A stretch of DNA of 64,000 nucleotides from Flavihumibacter rivuli (GCF_018595685.2 NZ_CP092334.1:834001-898000); one strand, 5' to 3'; positions 8,048 through 16,806 are shown, counted from the first letter of the stretch. Numbers and translations are program-made. Notes: generated from the sequence alone by a model not told the origin.

Positions 8048-9706
8048 ATGAGCTTCAGAAATTACAAGCTGCCCTATGTCGCCGAGGATCGTTATTCGAA
8101 AAAAGTAGCCTACTTCTCTATGGAGTTCGCTGTACATCAACCGCTGAAGATCTATAGCGGCGGACTTGGATTCCTTTCTGGTTCACATCTGCGTAGCGCC
8201 TACGAATTGCGCCAGAACCTGATAGGCATCGGGATCTTGTGGAAATACGGCTATTACGACCAGGCCAGGAACCAGGACCAGACCCTTCAGGTCACCTGGA
8301 TGGAGAAGCAGTATAGCTTTCTCGAAGATACCGGGATCAAGTTCCAGATATCCATTCACGACCATCCTGTTTGGGTAAAGGCCTATTACCTGAATCCGGA
8401 AACTTTTAAGAGTGCGCCTTTATTCCTGCTCAGTACTGATCTCCCTGAGAATGATTATGTTTCCCAGACCATTACCCATCGCCTATACGATGCCAATGTT
8501 GCCACCAAGGTAGCGCAGTTCATTTTGTTGGGTGTTGGCGGTGCAAAACTGCTGGATGAATTGGGGTATAGCCCGGACCTCTACCATTTGAATGAGGCCC
8601 ATGCCATCAGTGCAGGATTTTACCTGTACAGGAAGTTTGGCAATAACCTGGAAGAGGTGCGTAAGCGCATGGTGTTTACCACCCATACCCCTGAAGAGGC
8701 CGGTAATGAGAAGCATGATATTTACCTCTGCCATAAGATGAGTTATTTCTGTGGGTTATCCATTGAAGACGTAAGGGCACTGACGGGTATCCAAGATGAC
8801 CAGTTCAACCATTCGCTGGTGGCCTTGCGTTTCGCCCGCCTGGCCAATGGGGTATCCCAATTGCATGGCCATGTATCCAGGGCCATGTGGGGAAAGCACA
8901 GCGGCATATGCCCGATTATTTCCATTACCAACGCGCAAAACTGGCGTTATTGGGCAGACAAGCAACTCTACCGCTTCATGGAAGAGGGCAACGATCATTT
9001 ATGGGATGACCGCAAGACCTACCTGAAGCGCAGGGCATTTGAGATCGTGGCCGACCAGACCGGAAAAGTGTTTGATCCGAATGTACTTACCATTGTATGG
9101 GCAAGGCGTTTTGCAGGATATAAGCGCGCTGACCTGATTACCCGGAATGAAGAACGTTTCAGGGCATTGCTGGAGAATAAAAAGCATCCCGTTCAGATCA
9201 TCTGGGCAGGAAAGCCTTACCCAATGGATTATCCGGCTATCAATGATTTCAATCACCTGGTGCACATGAGTAAGCACCATCGTAATATGGCGGTATTGAT
9301 CGGTTACGAATTGGGATTGTCCAAGCGCATGAAGCAGGCTGCTGATATTTGGCTGAATAACCCGCGTGTGCCACGTGAAGCCTCCGGAACCAGCGGTATG
9401 ACAGCAGCCATGAACGGTGCTATCAACTTTAGTACAGATGACGGATGGATACCGGAATTCATGAACCATGGCAATAACGGCTTCGTAGTACCCAAAGCAG
9501 ATTATGAGCACATGAATACCCACGAGCAGGATGAATACGACCTCAATATGCTGTATAAGATCCTGGAAGAGCAGATCATTCCGCTATACTACCATAACCG
9601 TGAAACTTTCCGCCAGGTAGTGAAGAATGGCATGCGTGACGTGCGTTACCAGTTCGAGAGTAACCGTATGGCCCATGAATACTATGAACTCTTGTATAAC
9701 GGCTAG
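8048..9706 (+). CDS. GT35 alpha-glucan (glycogen/maltodextrin) phosphorylase, short form
   Basis: This 552-residue protein belongs to the short bacterial/archaeal alpha-glucan phosphorylase group. It shows the YFSMEFAVHQPLKIYSGGLGFLSG opening, LYHLNEAHA, FTTHTPEEAGNEKHD, VWARRFAGYKRADL, and the C-terminal EASGTSGM..MNGAINFSTDDGW pocket. The family releases glucose 1-phosphate from glycogen using PLP. In well-studied members the PLP-bearing Lys follows EASGTxxM; here that position is Thr452 (codon 9401-9403). Members with a Thr or Ser here may occur widely in Bacteroidota, but I cannot check, so phosphorylase activity should not be assumed. The gene is monocistronic, with a strong terminator at 9731. 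No glycogen synthase or branching enzyme lies nearby. Confidence 0.88.
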   Translation: MSFRNYKLPYVAEDRYSKKVAYFSMEFAVHQPLKIYSGGLGFLSGSHLRSAYELRQNLIGIGILWKYGYYDQARNQDQTLQVTWMEKQYSFLEDTGIKFQISIHDHPVWVKAYYLNPETFKSAPLFLLSTDLPENDYVSQTITHRLYDANVATKVAQFILLGVGGAKLLDELGYSPDLYHLNEAHAISAGFYLYRKFGNNLEEVRKRMVFTTHTPEEAGNEKHDIYLCHKMSYFCGLSIEDVRALTGIQDDQFNHSLVALRFARLANGVSQLHGHVSRAMWGKHSGICPIISITNAQNWRYWADKQLYRFMEEGNDHLWDDRKTYLKRRAFEIVADQTGKVFDPNVLTIVWARRFAGYKRADLITRNEERFRALLENKKHPVQIIWAGKPYPMDYPAINDFNHLVHMSKHHRNMAVLIGYELGLSKRMKQAADIWLNNPRVPREASGTSGMTAAMNGAINFSTDDGWIPEFMNHGNNGFVVPKADYEHMNTHEQDEYDLNMLYKILEEQIIPLYYHNRETFRQVVKNGMRDVRYQFESNRMAHEYYELLYNG

Positions 9707-9730
9707 TTCAATGGCCTGAATAGTTTGAAA

Positions 9731-9757
9731 GACCAACCCCTTGCGGTTGGTCTTTTT
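9731..9757 (+). terminator. intrinsic terminator after the glucan phosphorylase
   Basis: Perfect 8-bp stem GACCAACC..GGTTGGTC with a six-base loop, followed by TTTTT. Confidence 0.9.
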
Positions 9758-9827
9758 GTTGGTGGAATTACTGCTTTTGATAAGCAGCCATTCTTCTGTA
9801 TTTTTAACATGACCAAAACCTAGACCC

Positions 9828-10838
9828 TTGCGTACAAAAGCCTGGGAGCTTTTCCAACCCTTTGGGTTATTATTGATAGTTGGCACCGTCGGCATGATCG
9901 GCTATATGACGGTGGAAGGTTTCACTTTTGTGGAAGCCCTCTACATGACGACCATCACGATTACTACTGCCGGCTTCACAGAAGTGCGCCCGCTGACCGA
10001 CCACGGAAGGGTGTTCACCGTTTGCTTACTCATCCTGAGTTGGATATCACTGGCCTATGCCATTACCAGGATCATCCAGTACATTATCAATGGGGAAATC
10101 AACAAGTATTTTAAATACAGGAGGCTTATGAAGGCGATAGAGAAACTCAATAACCACGTGATCATCTGTGGATTTGGAAGGAACGGCCAGCAGGCAGCCC
10201 AAACCCTCCGTTACCATAACCTGCCTTTCGTGGTGATCGAAAAGAATGAAGAGCTTTTGCAGAAATATGCCGAGGAATACCCTGAAGTGATCTACCTCGT
10301 TGGGGATGGCACCAATGATGAATTGTTATTGGAAGCCGGCATTAATCGTGCCCGGGCCCTGATCACCAGTTTGCCGGTGGATGCTGATAACGTATTTATC
10401 GTACTTTCTGCCCGTTCCCTGAATGCAACCATCAGGATCATCAGCAGGGCCAGTGAGAATAGTGCTGTTGCCAAACTCAAGAAGGCTGGTGCTGATAATG
10501 TGATCCTGCCTGACAGGATCGGGGGGACCCATATGGCTACCCTGGTCTCCAAGCCTGATGTAATTGAATTCATTGATTACCTGAGCGGGGAAGAGGGGGA
10601 GTCGATCCATATGGAGTCGGTGGATTACAGCCAGCTGCCTCCGGAGATCCGCGATAAGAGCCTGGATGTGGTCATGTCATGGAAAAAGACCGGTGTGAAC
10701 TGCATCGGGATCAAGAATGGTGATGGAAAATTCATCATCAATCCCCCTTCTACTACCATCATCAATGCAGGCATGAAGGTTTTTGTACTGGGTACCAAAC
10801 AGCAGATAGGGGAGATGAAGGGGAATATTGACAAATAA
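9828..10838 (+). CDS. two-TM potassium channel with RCK (TrkA-N/TrkA-C) domains
   Basis: 336 residues: TM1 (~11-29), pore loop, TM2 (~62-88), a Rossmann RCK_N domain with NAD-binding motif GFGRNGQ (~113-120) and acidic V-I-E-K, and an RCK_C domain (~235-335). It is predicted to be a ligand-gated K+ channel in the inner membrane. The pore reads TITTAGFTEVRP, so the expected TVG(Y/F)G filter has Thr51 in place of the second Gly. The start is TTG at 9828: an in-frame stop lies 15 bases upstream and no ATG precedes the pore. The gene stands alone between the phosphorylase terminator and a small PKD protein. Confidence 0.88.
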   Translation: MRTKAWELFQPFGLLLIVGTVGMIGYMTVEGFTFVEALYMTTITITTAGFTEVRPLTDHGRVFTVCLLILSWISLAYAITRIIQYIINGEINKYFKYRRLMKAIEKLNNHVIICGFGRNGQQAAQTLRYHNLPFVVIEKNEELLQKYAEEYPEVIYLVGDGTNDELLLEAGINRARALITSLPVDADNVFIVLSARSLNATIRIISRASENSAVAKLKKAGADNVILPDRIGGTHMATLVSKPDVIEFIDYLSGEEGESIHMESVDYSQLPPEIRDKSLDVVMSWKKTGVNCIGIKNGDGKFIINPPSTTIINAGMKVFVLGTKQQIGEMKGNIDK

Positions 10839-10908
10839 TTTTGGATTTCTGGCATAATAATGGGTTTATCATAGGCGTTACTATATTAGAAAATCTAAAA
10901 ATCCGTCT

Positions 10909-11280
10909 ATGAAATCATTGATCCTGTTATCCCTAGCCGCTTCTTTCTTTACCAATGACCCTGTTAAAGGGAATAAGGAAGGAAAAGTCGATAATCCCGC
11001 CAAAAACCAGGCCCCGGTAGCCAATGCCGGTGGTAAATTGGTGTTCAAAGTTTCTGATTTCGCAGCTTTGGATGGTACTGCCTCCCGCGAACCGGATGGT
11101 ATTATTGCCCGTTACCAGTGGACACAGGTTGCCGGTTCCCCGGTGCAAATTGCCAATCCTTCAGCAGCCATTACAGGTTTGAGTAATATCAAAAAAGGCG
11201 AATATGTATTCCGCCTGACTGTAATTGATGAGAAAGGTGCAGTAGCTACCGATGACGTGAAGTTGGTGGTTACAGAATAA
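10909..11280 (+). CDS. small secreted PKD/Ig-like domain protein
   Basis: This 123-residue protein has a short N-terminal hydrophobic segment (MKSLILLSLAASFF) that probably acts as a signal or anchor, a low-complexity spacer, and one PKD-type beta-sandwich. The PKD pattern is plain: APVANAGG, LDGTAS, DGIIARYQWTQVAGSPV, GEYVFRLTVIDEKGAVATDDV. PKD modules usually sit in large extracellular proteins. A free-standing single module suggests a small periplasmic or surface binding protein of unknown partner. It has its own terminator downstream. Confidence 0.75.
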   Translation: MKSLILLSLAASFFTNDPVKGNKEGKVDNPAKNQAPVANAGGKLVFKVSDFAALDGTASREPDGIIARYQWTQVAGSPVQIANPSAAITGLSNIKKGEYVFRLTVIDEKGAVATDDVKLVVTE

Positions 11281-11306
11281 GGTTGATCGTTCCCTCTATA
11301 TCAGAT

Positions 11307-11343
11307 TAGCATCCCTTTTCAAAATAGGGGTGCTATTTTTTTT
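11307..11343 (+). terminator. intrinsic terminator after the PKD protein
   Basis: TAGCAtCCC..GGGgTGCTA hairpin with an AT-rich loop, followed by eight T residues. Confidence 0.8.
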
Positions 11344-11352
11344 AAAGAAAAT

Positions 11353-11391
11353 GGCACCCTGTAGGAAAATTATCCTTTCCTGAGGGGTGCC
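11353..11391 (-). terminator. possible terminator of the FKBP gene
   Basis: GGCACCC (11353-11359) pairs with GGGTGCC (11385-11391), with an inner AGGAAA/TTTCCT stem. The minus-strand T tract beyond it is interrupted, so function is uncertain. Confidence 0.45.
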
Positions 11392-11418
11392 ATGCTATAC
11401 CCTTAGCCTGGTAGTGAA

Positions 11419-12138
11419 TTATTGTACGATCTCGATCAGTTCCACATCAAAGATCAGGGTTGAACCAGGCAAGATCTTCGCACCTGCCTGATTGTCGCCA
11501 TAGGCCAGGTCAGCAGGGATGAACAATTTCCATTTGCTACCAACAGGCATCAGTTGCAGGGCCTCTACCCAGCCCTTGATCACGCCATTAACAGGGAAGT
11601 CAATGGGCTGGCCACGGTCGATCGAACTGTCAAACACAGTGCCATCGATCAGGGTTCCATGGTAATGACATTTAACCTTGTCTGTCAGGGTAGGCTTGGG
11701 GCCTGTCCCTTCTTTCACCACCATGTATTGCAATCCGCTGGGAAGGGTAACCACACCTGGTTTAACCTTGTTGGCTGCAAGGAAATCTTCGCCGGCTTTG
11801 CGGTTAGCGGCTGCCTTCTCTCTTTTCAATTGTTGCAGGTAATTTGAAATACTCATATTCATTTGTTCTTCAGTCAACAATAATTTGTTTCCTTTCATGG
11901 CATCGTTCAATGCCTTTGTTACCATGGATGCATTGATATTGGTGATGCCTTGTTCCTTGTAAAAATTGGCAAGGCTCATGCCAATGGCATAGCTGACCGT
12001 ATCCGTGGCATTCTTCATTGTGGGGGTAGTGGTTGCAGCCGGCGCCTTACTGGCCGGTTTCTTCACCGGAGCCTTGGCCTGGGCCATCAGGTTCACCGCA
12101 GCCAATAGCATTCCAGAGGTGATCAGGATCTTTCGCAT
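11419..12138 (-). CDS. periplasmic FKBP-type peptidyl-prolyl cis-trans isomerase
   Basis: This 239-residue protein has a signal peptide (MRKILITSGMLLAAVNLMAQA), then a Lys/Pro/Ala-rich linker. A helical FkpA/Mip-like dimerisation domain follows (VSYAIGMSLANFYKEQG to ~125), then a FKBP domain (~135-239). FKBP active-site features are visible: VKCHYHGTLIDGTVFDSS, GVIKGWVEALQLMPVGSKWKLFIPADLAYG and LIFDVELIEI. It should catalyse prolyl isomerisation and act as a chaperone for envelope proteins in the periplasm. It is transcribed alone, divergent from the thioesterase gene. Confidence 0.94.
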   Translation of the reverse strand: MRKILITSGMLLAAVNLMAQAKAPVKKPASKAPAATTTPTMKNATDTVSYAIGMSLANFYKEQGITNINASMVTKALNDAMKGNKLLLTEEQMNMSISNYLQQLKREKAAANRKAGEDFLAANKVKPGVVTLPSGLQYMVVKEGTGPKPTLTDKVKCHYHGTLIDGTVFDSSIDRGQPIDFPVNGVIKGWVEALQLMPVGSKWKLFIPADLAYGDNQAGAKILPGSTLIFDVELIEIVQ

Positions 12139-12300
12139 GTATCAAATTGTTTGGCCGAAAATAGCATAAAGAAAGGAAAATGAAGGCCATGCCCCTCCTG
12201 CCTTTCTGCCTATAAATTTTTCTGTCCGGTCCAGAAAGTTTAACAGAATTAAAACCCTTGCCAGGGATGAAGGTCCCTCAGGATGGATTTATTTTGTTCC

Positions 12301-12735
12301 ATGAGCATTTTTACAAAAGAGTTGACCGTACGCTGGTCTGACCTGGATCCCAATTTTCATCTCAGGCATTCGGTGTATTATGATTACGGTGCCTATTGCA
12401 GGATCGCCTTCCTGGAAGAACAGGGGATCAATGCGACGATGATGCATGAGCACCATTTCGGTCCTATTATTTTCAGGGAAGAAGCCCAATTCAAAAGGGA
12501 AGTGAGGCAAGGTGACCGCCTGCACATTGACTTGAAGCTTGTTCGATCCACCAGGGATTATGGCAGGTGGACCATACAGCACCACATTTATAAAAACAAT
12601 GATACAATTGCCGCAATCATAACGGTAGATGGCGCGTTTATTGATACAATAAAAAGAAAACTGACGCTTCCTCCTGAAATGGCCTTGAAAGCTTTTGAGA
12701 CTATGCCAAAAGGGGAGGCATTTGAATGGATCTAG
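12301..12735 (+). CDS. hotdog-fold acyl-CoA thioesterase (4HBT/FadM-YbgC-like)
   Basis: About 144 residues from the ATG at 12301; another ATG 18 bases upstream is in frame. The protein follows the single-hotdog pattern of YbgC/FadM thioesterases: V-R-W-S-D-L-D-P-N-F-H-L with the catalytic-type Asp, YYDYGAYCRIAFLEEQG, GPIIFREEAQFKREVRQGDRLHIDL, and a final strand with ITVDGAFID. It probably hydrolyses short acyl-CoA or acyl-ACP thioesters in the cytoplasm; the substrate cannot be read from sequence. The DUF4197 gene follows 24 bases downstream, so the two may be cotranscribed. Confidence 0.82.
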   Translation: MSIFTKELTVRWSDLDPNFHLRHSVYYDYGAYCRIAFLEEQGINATMMHEHHFGPIIFREEAQFKREVRQGDRLHIDLKLVRSTRDYGRWTIQHHIYKNNDTIAAIITVDGAFIDTIKRKLTLPPEMALKAFETMPKGEAFEWI

Positions 12736-12759
12736 TTCCCAAATATTAAACAAATACCC

Positions 12760-13518
12760 ATGAAAAAACTATTTACTTCTGTTTTGGCAATTGGTCTCAT
12801 CGTACATGTGAATGCACAATCATCCACATCAAGTGAGAGCAGCAGTGGTGGTTCCCTGATCAAGAAAGCCGGCGGCTTGCTCGACAAGGTTAAAAAGAAG
12901 ACAGGCTCTGATGGATTGAGTAACGATGATATAGTTGCCGGTTTGAAAGAGGCTTTATCTGTTGGTGCAAAGAATAGTTCAGATAAGTTGTCTGCCGTGG
13001 ATGGGTTCTTTAAGGATGCTGCCATTAAGATATTGATGCCTGAGGAAGCCAGGAAGGTGGAGCAGAAATTACGCCAGTTGGGAATGGGTAAGCTTGTTGA
13101 CAATGCTATCCTGAGCATGAACAGGGCGGCTGAAGATGCCGCCAAATCTGCTGCACCCATTTTCATAGATGCCGTGAAGAATATGTCCATCCAGGATGCA
13201 TGGGGTATACTGAAGGGCACTGATACCGCTGCCACTGCTTACCTGCGCAAAGCCACCAGTAACCCATTGACCGCAGCCTTCCAGCCGGTGATCAATGCGT
13301 CGCTTGAAAAGACAGATGCCACCAAATACTGGAAAGAGGTTTTTGATGTATACAATAAGTTTTCCCTGAAGCCGGTCAATAGCGACCTGTCTGCCTATGT
13401 TACCGAAAGGGCCATGACCGGGATATTTTATTATGTTGCTGAAGAGGAAAAAAAGATCCGCACCAACCCGGCAGCAAGGGTGTCGGATATTCTCCAGAAA
13501 GTCTTTGGGGCCAGGTAA
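12760..13518 (+). CDS. DUF4197 family exported protein
   Basis: This 252-residue protein has a signal peptide (MKKLFTSVLAIGLIVHVNAQ) and a Ser-rich stretch. The mature domain matches DUF4197: the segment NDDIVAGLKEALSVGAKNSSDKLS, ILMPEEARKVEQKLRQLG, NRAAEDAAKSAAPIFIDAVKNM, LRKATSNPLTAAFQPVI and YYVAEEEKKIRTNPAARVSDILQKVFG. The domain is almost wholly helical and its function is unknown across bacteria. Residues 20-35 are a Ser-rich linker. It is likely periplasmic. An 11-bp hairpin lies between it and the MFS gene. Confidence 0.88.
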   Translation: MKKLFTSVLAIGLIVHVNAQSSTSSESSSGGSLIKKAGGLLDKVKKKTGSDGLSNDDIVAGLKEALSVGAKNSSDKLSAVDGFFKDAAIKILMPEEARKVEQKLRQLGMGKLVDNAILSMNRAAEDAAKSAAPIFIDAVKNMSIQDAWGILKGTDTAATAYLRKATSNPLTAAFQPVINASLEKTDATKYWKEVFDVYNKFSLKPVNSDLSAYVTERAMTGIFYYVAEEEKKIRTNPAARVSDILQKVFGAR

Positions 13519-13544
13519 TGATTTTTTAAACGGTAAATGTGTTG

Positions 13545-13573
13545 AGGCGGTACAAGTTAATTTTGTACCGCCT
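13545..13573 (+). other. 11-bp perfect hairpin abutting the MFS start codon
   Basis: AGGCGGTACAA (13545-13555) and TTGTACCGCCT (13563-13573) form an uninterrupted stem with a 7-base loop, ending one base before the ATG at 13575. No T tract follows, so a plain terminator is unlikely. It would occlude the ribosome site of the MFS gene. Confidence 0.7.
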
Positions 13574-13574
13574 T

Positions 13575-14801
13575 ATGTTTTCCCAGACCATTTCCGCATA
13601 CAAGAATGCTTATTTAGGCCTTTCCCGTTCTACCTGGTTGTTGTCACTCATCATGTTGATCAACCGGAGTGGTACCATGGTTGTGCCTTTCCTGACCCTG
13701 TACCTTACAAGTCCTAAAATGGGCTATTCCATTGGGCAGGCAGGTCTGGTAATGGGTTGTTTTGGTGCAGGGGCTTTCCTGGGGGCCTATGTTGGTGGAA
13801 AGCTGACCGACAGGATCGGCTTCTATAAGGTCCAATTGATCACCCTGTTGGGTGGTGGCCTGCTTTTTATACTGCTCGGCCAGATGAAAAGCTACCCGAT
13901 GATCTGCCTGGTGACCTTTATCCTGAGTTTCGTAAATGAGGCATTCCGGCCGGCCAACAGTACTGCAGTGGTTTATTACAGTTCGGTAGAGAACCGCACC
14001 CGTTCTTATTCGCTGAACCGCCTGGCCATAAACCTGGGTTGGGCATTGGGAAGTGCCATGGGTGGTATCCTGGCCAAGTTCGATTACCACTTGCTGTTTT
14101 GGGTGGATGGCATCACCAATATTTCAGCCGCCCTCCTGATGTTGCGTTTCCTCAGGCCAAAAGCGGACCATATCCCGTCAAGGAATGAAAATGCAAACAG
14201 GCAGAAAGAACACAAAGGCTCATCGGCATTCAGGGACCGCCAATACCTTCTCTTTATTCTTTTGGTAACTGTTTTTGCTGCCTGTTTCTTCCAGCTCTTT
14301 ACCAATCTGTCCGTGTACATGAAGCGTGAGCTTCATTTTAGTGAACCCTTTATCGGGCTGTTGATGGCCCTGAACGGGGTGATCATTGTATTGGTGGAAA
14401 TGGTGATGATCTACAACCTGGAAGGCAAGCGGAACCAATTGACCTATATAACCCTTGGGGTATTGATCGTGGCTTGCTTTTATTTGCTGCACGGCATGGT
14501 CAGGTCAGGCCCTTTGCTCATGGTCATGCTGATCGTACTGGTGACTTTCGGTGAAATGTTTGCGATGCCATTCATGAATAGTTATTGGATCAGCAGGACC
14601 CAGCACCATAACAGGGGAGAATATGCTGCACTGTATACCATGGCCTGGTCCGCGGCCCAAACGGTTGGGCCCATGACTGTTGCCCAATTGATCGACGCAA
14701 GGGGCTTTGCCTTTACCTGGGTGGTGGTAGGATTGGTCTGTTCAATGGCTGGTATCGCTTTCTGGAGAATGAAGGCAAGCGGTCCGGTCGCCGATACTTA
14801 A
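13575..14801 (+). CDS. MFS transporter (12 TM, DHA-like)
   Basis: About 408 residues from the ATG at 13575. An upstream GTG at 13539 is in frame but would place the start inside the hairpin. Twelve hydrophobic segments are visible, with the MFS motif A after TM2 (GGKLTDRIGFYK) and a central cytoplasmic loop (~190-220, rich in Lys/Asn/Arg). It resembles proton-driven drug or metabolite exporters of the DHA group; the substrate is unknown. It is separated from DUF4197 by a strong hairpin and converges on the ABC-F gene with 17 bases between stops. Confidence 0.88.
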   Translation: MFSQTISAYKNAYLGLSRSTWLLSLIMLINRSGTMVVPFLTLYLTSPKMGYSIGQAGLVMGCFGAGAFLGAYVGGKLTDRIGFYKVQLITLLGGGLLFILLGQMKSYPMICLVTFILSFVNEAFRPANSTAVVYYSSVENRTRSYSLNRLAINLGWALGSAMGGILAKFDYHLLFWVDGITNISAALLMLRFLRPKADHIPSRNENANRQKEHKGSSAFRDRQYLLFILLVTVFAACFFQLFTNLSVYMKRELHFSEPFIGLLMALNGVIIVLVEMVMIYNLEGKRNQLTYITLGVLIVACFYLLHGMVRSGPLLMVMLIVLVTFGEMFAMPFMNSYWISRTQHHNRGEYAALYTMAWSAAQTVGPMTVAQLIDARGFAFTWVVVGLVCSMAGIAFWRMKASGPVADT

Positions 14802-14818
14802 TGCAATGGTAGGATGGA

Positions 14819-16711
14819 TTATCCTTCCATTTCACTGAGTTCCAACCACCTCATTTCCTTTTCTTCCAGCAACCGGCTGATCTCACCTGCCCGGTTGGCC
14901 AATTCCTGGAGCTTGTCAAATGGAAGGTTGCCAGTTCCCATGGCTTCGCTGACCTCCAGTTTTTCTTTCTCCAGTGCCGCAAGGTCTTTTTCCAGCTGCT
15001 CAAACTCCCGTTTTTCCTTATAGGAAAGCTTGCGTTTGGTGGGCTGTTCTGCAGGTGTGGTGGAAGGTGTTTCCGTTTTAAGGGAAGCCGTTGAAGGTTG
15101 GGCGGCTTGTTTCGCCTCCTGCTCTTTTTGCCAGATCCTGTATAAGGAATAATTGCCAGGGAAATCCCTGATCATACCATCGCCTTCAAAAACAAAAAGA
15201 TGGTCAACCAACCTGTCCATGAAATAGCGGTCATGGGATACAATGACCAAGCAGCCCGGGAAATCTGCCAGGAAGTTCTCCAGGACAGCAAGGGTGGGGA
15301 GGTCAAGGTCATTGGTTGGCTCATCCAGTATAAGGAAATTGGGATTGCGGAAAAGCATGGTCAGCAATAAGAGCCTTTTCTTCTCACCGCCACTCAATTT
15401 GCTGACATAACTGTATTGCTGGTCGGGGCTGAACAGGAACAACTGCAGGAACTGGGAAGCGCTCAATGAGCCGCCACCTGCCAGCGGGAAACTTTCCGCA
15501 AAGGTCTTGACATACTCGATCACCCGCATGTCTTCCTTCAGCTGCAATCCTTGCTGGGAATAATAACCGAACACCAGGGTCTCGCCCAGATTGACCTTCC
15601 CGGAATCAGGCTGTTCAATACCTTGCAGGATGTTCAGGAAAGTGGATTTCCCAACACCGTTCTTGCCAACGATCCCAATACGTTCACCTTTCTTGAAAGT
15701 ATAATCAAAGCCTTTGAGGATGATCTTGTCGCCAAATTGTTTGTAGAGCTTTTTCAATTCGATCACTTTCCCGCCCAGCCTGTTCATCTTCATTTGCAGC
15801 TGTAACTGCTGTTCTTCCATCCGCTGCTTGGCCCTGGACTCCACTTCGTAGAAATTGTCGATCCTGCTTTTGCTCTTGGTGGTCCTGGCCTTTGGCTGCT
15901 TGCGCATCCATTCCAGTTCCTTGCGGTAGAGGTTGCGTGCTTTGTCGATGCTTGAAGCCTGCTGCTCTATGCGGGCAGCCTTCTTCTCCATATAGTTTTC
16001 GTAATCCCCTTTATAGATGTAGAGGTCGTTGCCATCCAGTTCCCATATTTCTTCGCAAACCGCATCCAGGAAATACCTGTCGTGGGTGACCAGCAATAAG
16101 GTGACATTTTCCTGGTTAAGGTAATGTTCCAGCCACTCCACGGTTTGTACATCGAGGTGGTTGGTGGGTTCGTCCATGATCAGCAGGGTGTGCTTGTGTT
16201 CAAAGCCGATATCGATCAGCGTCCTGGCCAGGGCTACCCTTTTCTTTTGGCCGCCCGACAAGGTGCCAACAGTTTGCTGGAGGTGGTGTATATTCAGTTT
16301 GCCCAGGATCTGCTTAACCTTGGCATCAAAATCCCATCCGCCCACCTCGTCCATGCGCACAATGGCATCACTTAAGGCCTGGGCATCCTCGGATTCAGTG
16401 GCGGCTTCATAAGCCTTGATCGCATTCAGGATGGGGTGGTCGTGGTGGAAGATATTGTCCAGTACCGACCATTCATTCACAAACTCGGGTTCCTGGTCGA
16501 AGAGGGCAACAGTTACATCCTTATTGATCCAAACCTTTCCCTGGTCCGGGTTTTCTTTCCCGGCAAGGATCTTCAGCAAGGTGGATTTCCCGGAACCATT
16601 CCTGGCGATCAGGGCGATCTTGTCGCCTTCTTCGATATGAAAGGATATATTCTCAAATAGGGGTTTGATCCCGTAACTTTTACCAAGTCCTTCTACAGAA
16701 ACATAATGCAT
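14819..16711 (-). CDS. uup: ABC-F family ATPase (Uup-like)
   Basis: This 630-residue protein has two ABC ATPase modules and no membrane domain. Module 1 shows ARNGSGKST (Walker A), LSGGQKKR (signature) and LLIMDEPTNHLD (Walker B). Module 2 shows GKNGVGKST, LSGGEKKR and LILDEPTNDLD. Both modules end in SHDRYF/THDRYF switch regions. A ~90-residue linker with RKQPKAR lies between them, and a C-terminal coiled coil (YKEKREFEQLEKDLAALEKEKLE) is the Uup feature. These proteins act on ribosomes or DNA structures rather than transport. Length and layout match Uup. Confidence 0.93.
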   Translation of the reverse strand: MHYVSVEGLGKSYGIKPLFENISFHIEEGDKIALIARNGSGKSTLLKILAGKENPDQGKVWINKDVTVALFDQEPEFVNEWSVLDNIFHHDHPILNAIKAYEAATESEDAQALSDAIVRMDEVGGWDFDAKVKQILGKLNIHHLQQTVGTLSGGQKKRVALARTLIDIGFEHKHTLLIMDEPTNHLDVQTVEWLEHYLNQENVTLLLVTHDRYFLDAVCEEIWELDGNDLYIYKGDYENYMEKKAARIEQQASSIDKARNLYRKELEWMRKQPKARTTKSKSRIDNFYEVESRAKQRMEEQQLQLQMKMNRLGGKVIELKKLYKQFGDKIILKGFDYTFKKGERIGIVGKNGVGKSTFLNILQGIEQPDSGKVNLGETLVFGYYSQQGLQLKEDMRVIEYVKTFAESFPLAGGGSLSASQFLQLFLFSPDQQYSYVSKLSGGEKKRLLLLTMLFRNPNFLILDEPTNDLDLPTLAVLENFLADFPGCLVIVSHDRYFMDRLVDHLFVFEGDGMIRDFPGNYSLYRIWQKEQEAKQAAQPSTASLKTETPSTTPAEQPTKRKLSYKEKREFEQLEKDLAALEKEKLEVSEAMGTGNLPFDKLQELANRAGEISRLLEEKEMRWLELSEMEG

Positions 16712-16785
16712 TCCGCAAAGATAGTGTGCCGGGCCCGAGCCACATGAGCCCGGATCGATTATTCATATGGCGGATTGTTTTTATT

Positions 16786-16801
16786 CCTGCAATTTTGCAG
16801 G
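16786..16801. promoter_or_regulatory. perfect palindrome just upstream of the DUF4421 start
   Basis: CCTGCAA-tt-TTGCAGG is a 16-base perfect dyad ending five bases before the ATG at 16807. A GC-rich inverted repeat (CCGGGC 16729-16734 / GCCCGG 16748-16753) lies further upstream. It may be an operator or an RNA hairpin over the start site. Confidence 0.4.
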
Positions 16802-16806
16802 GACAA

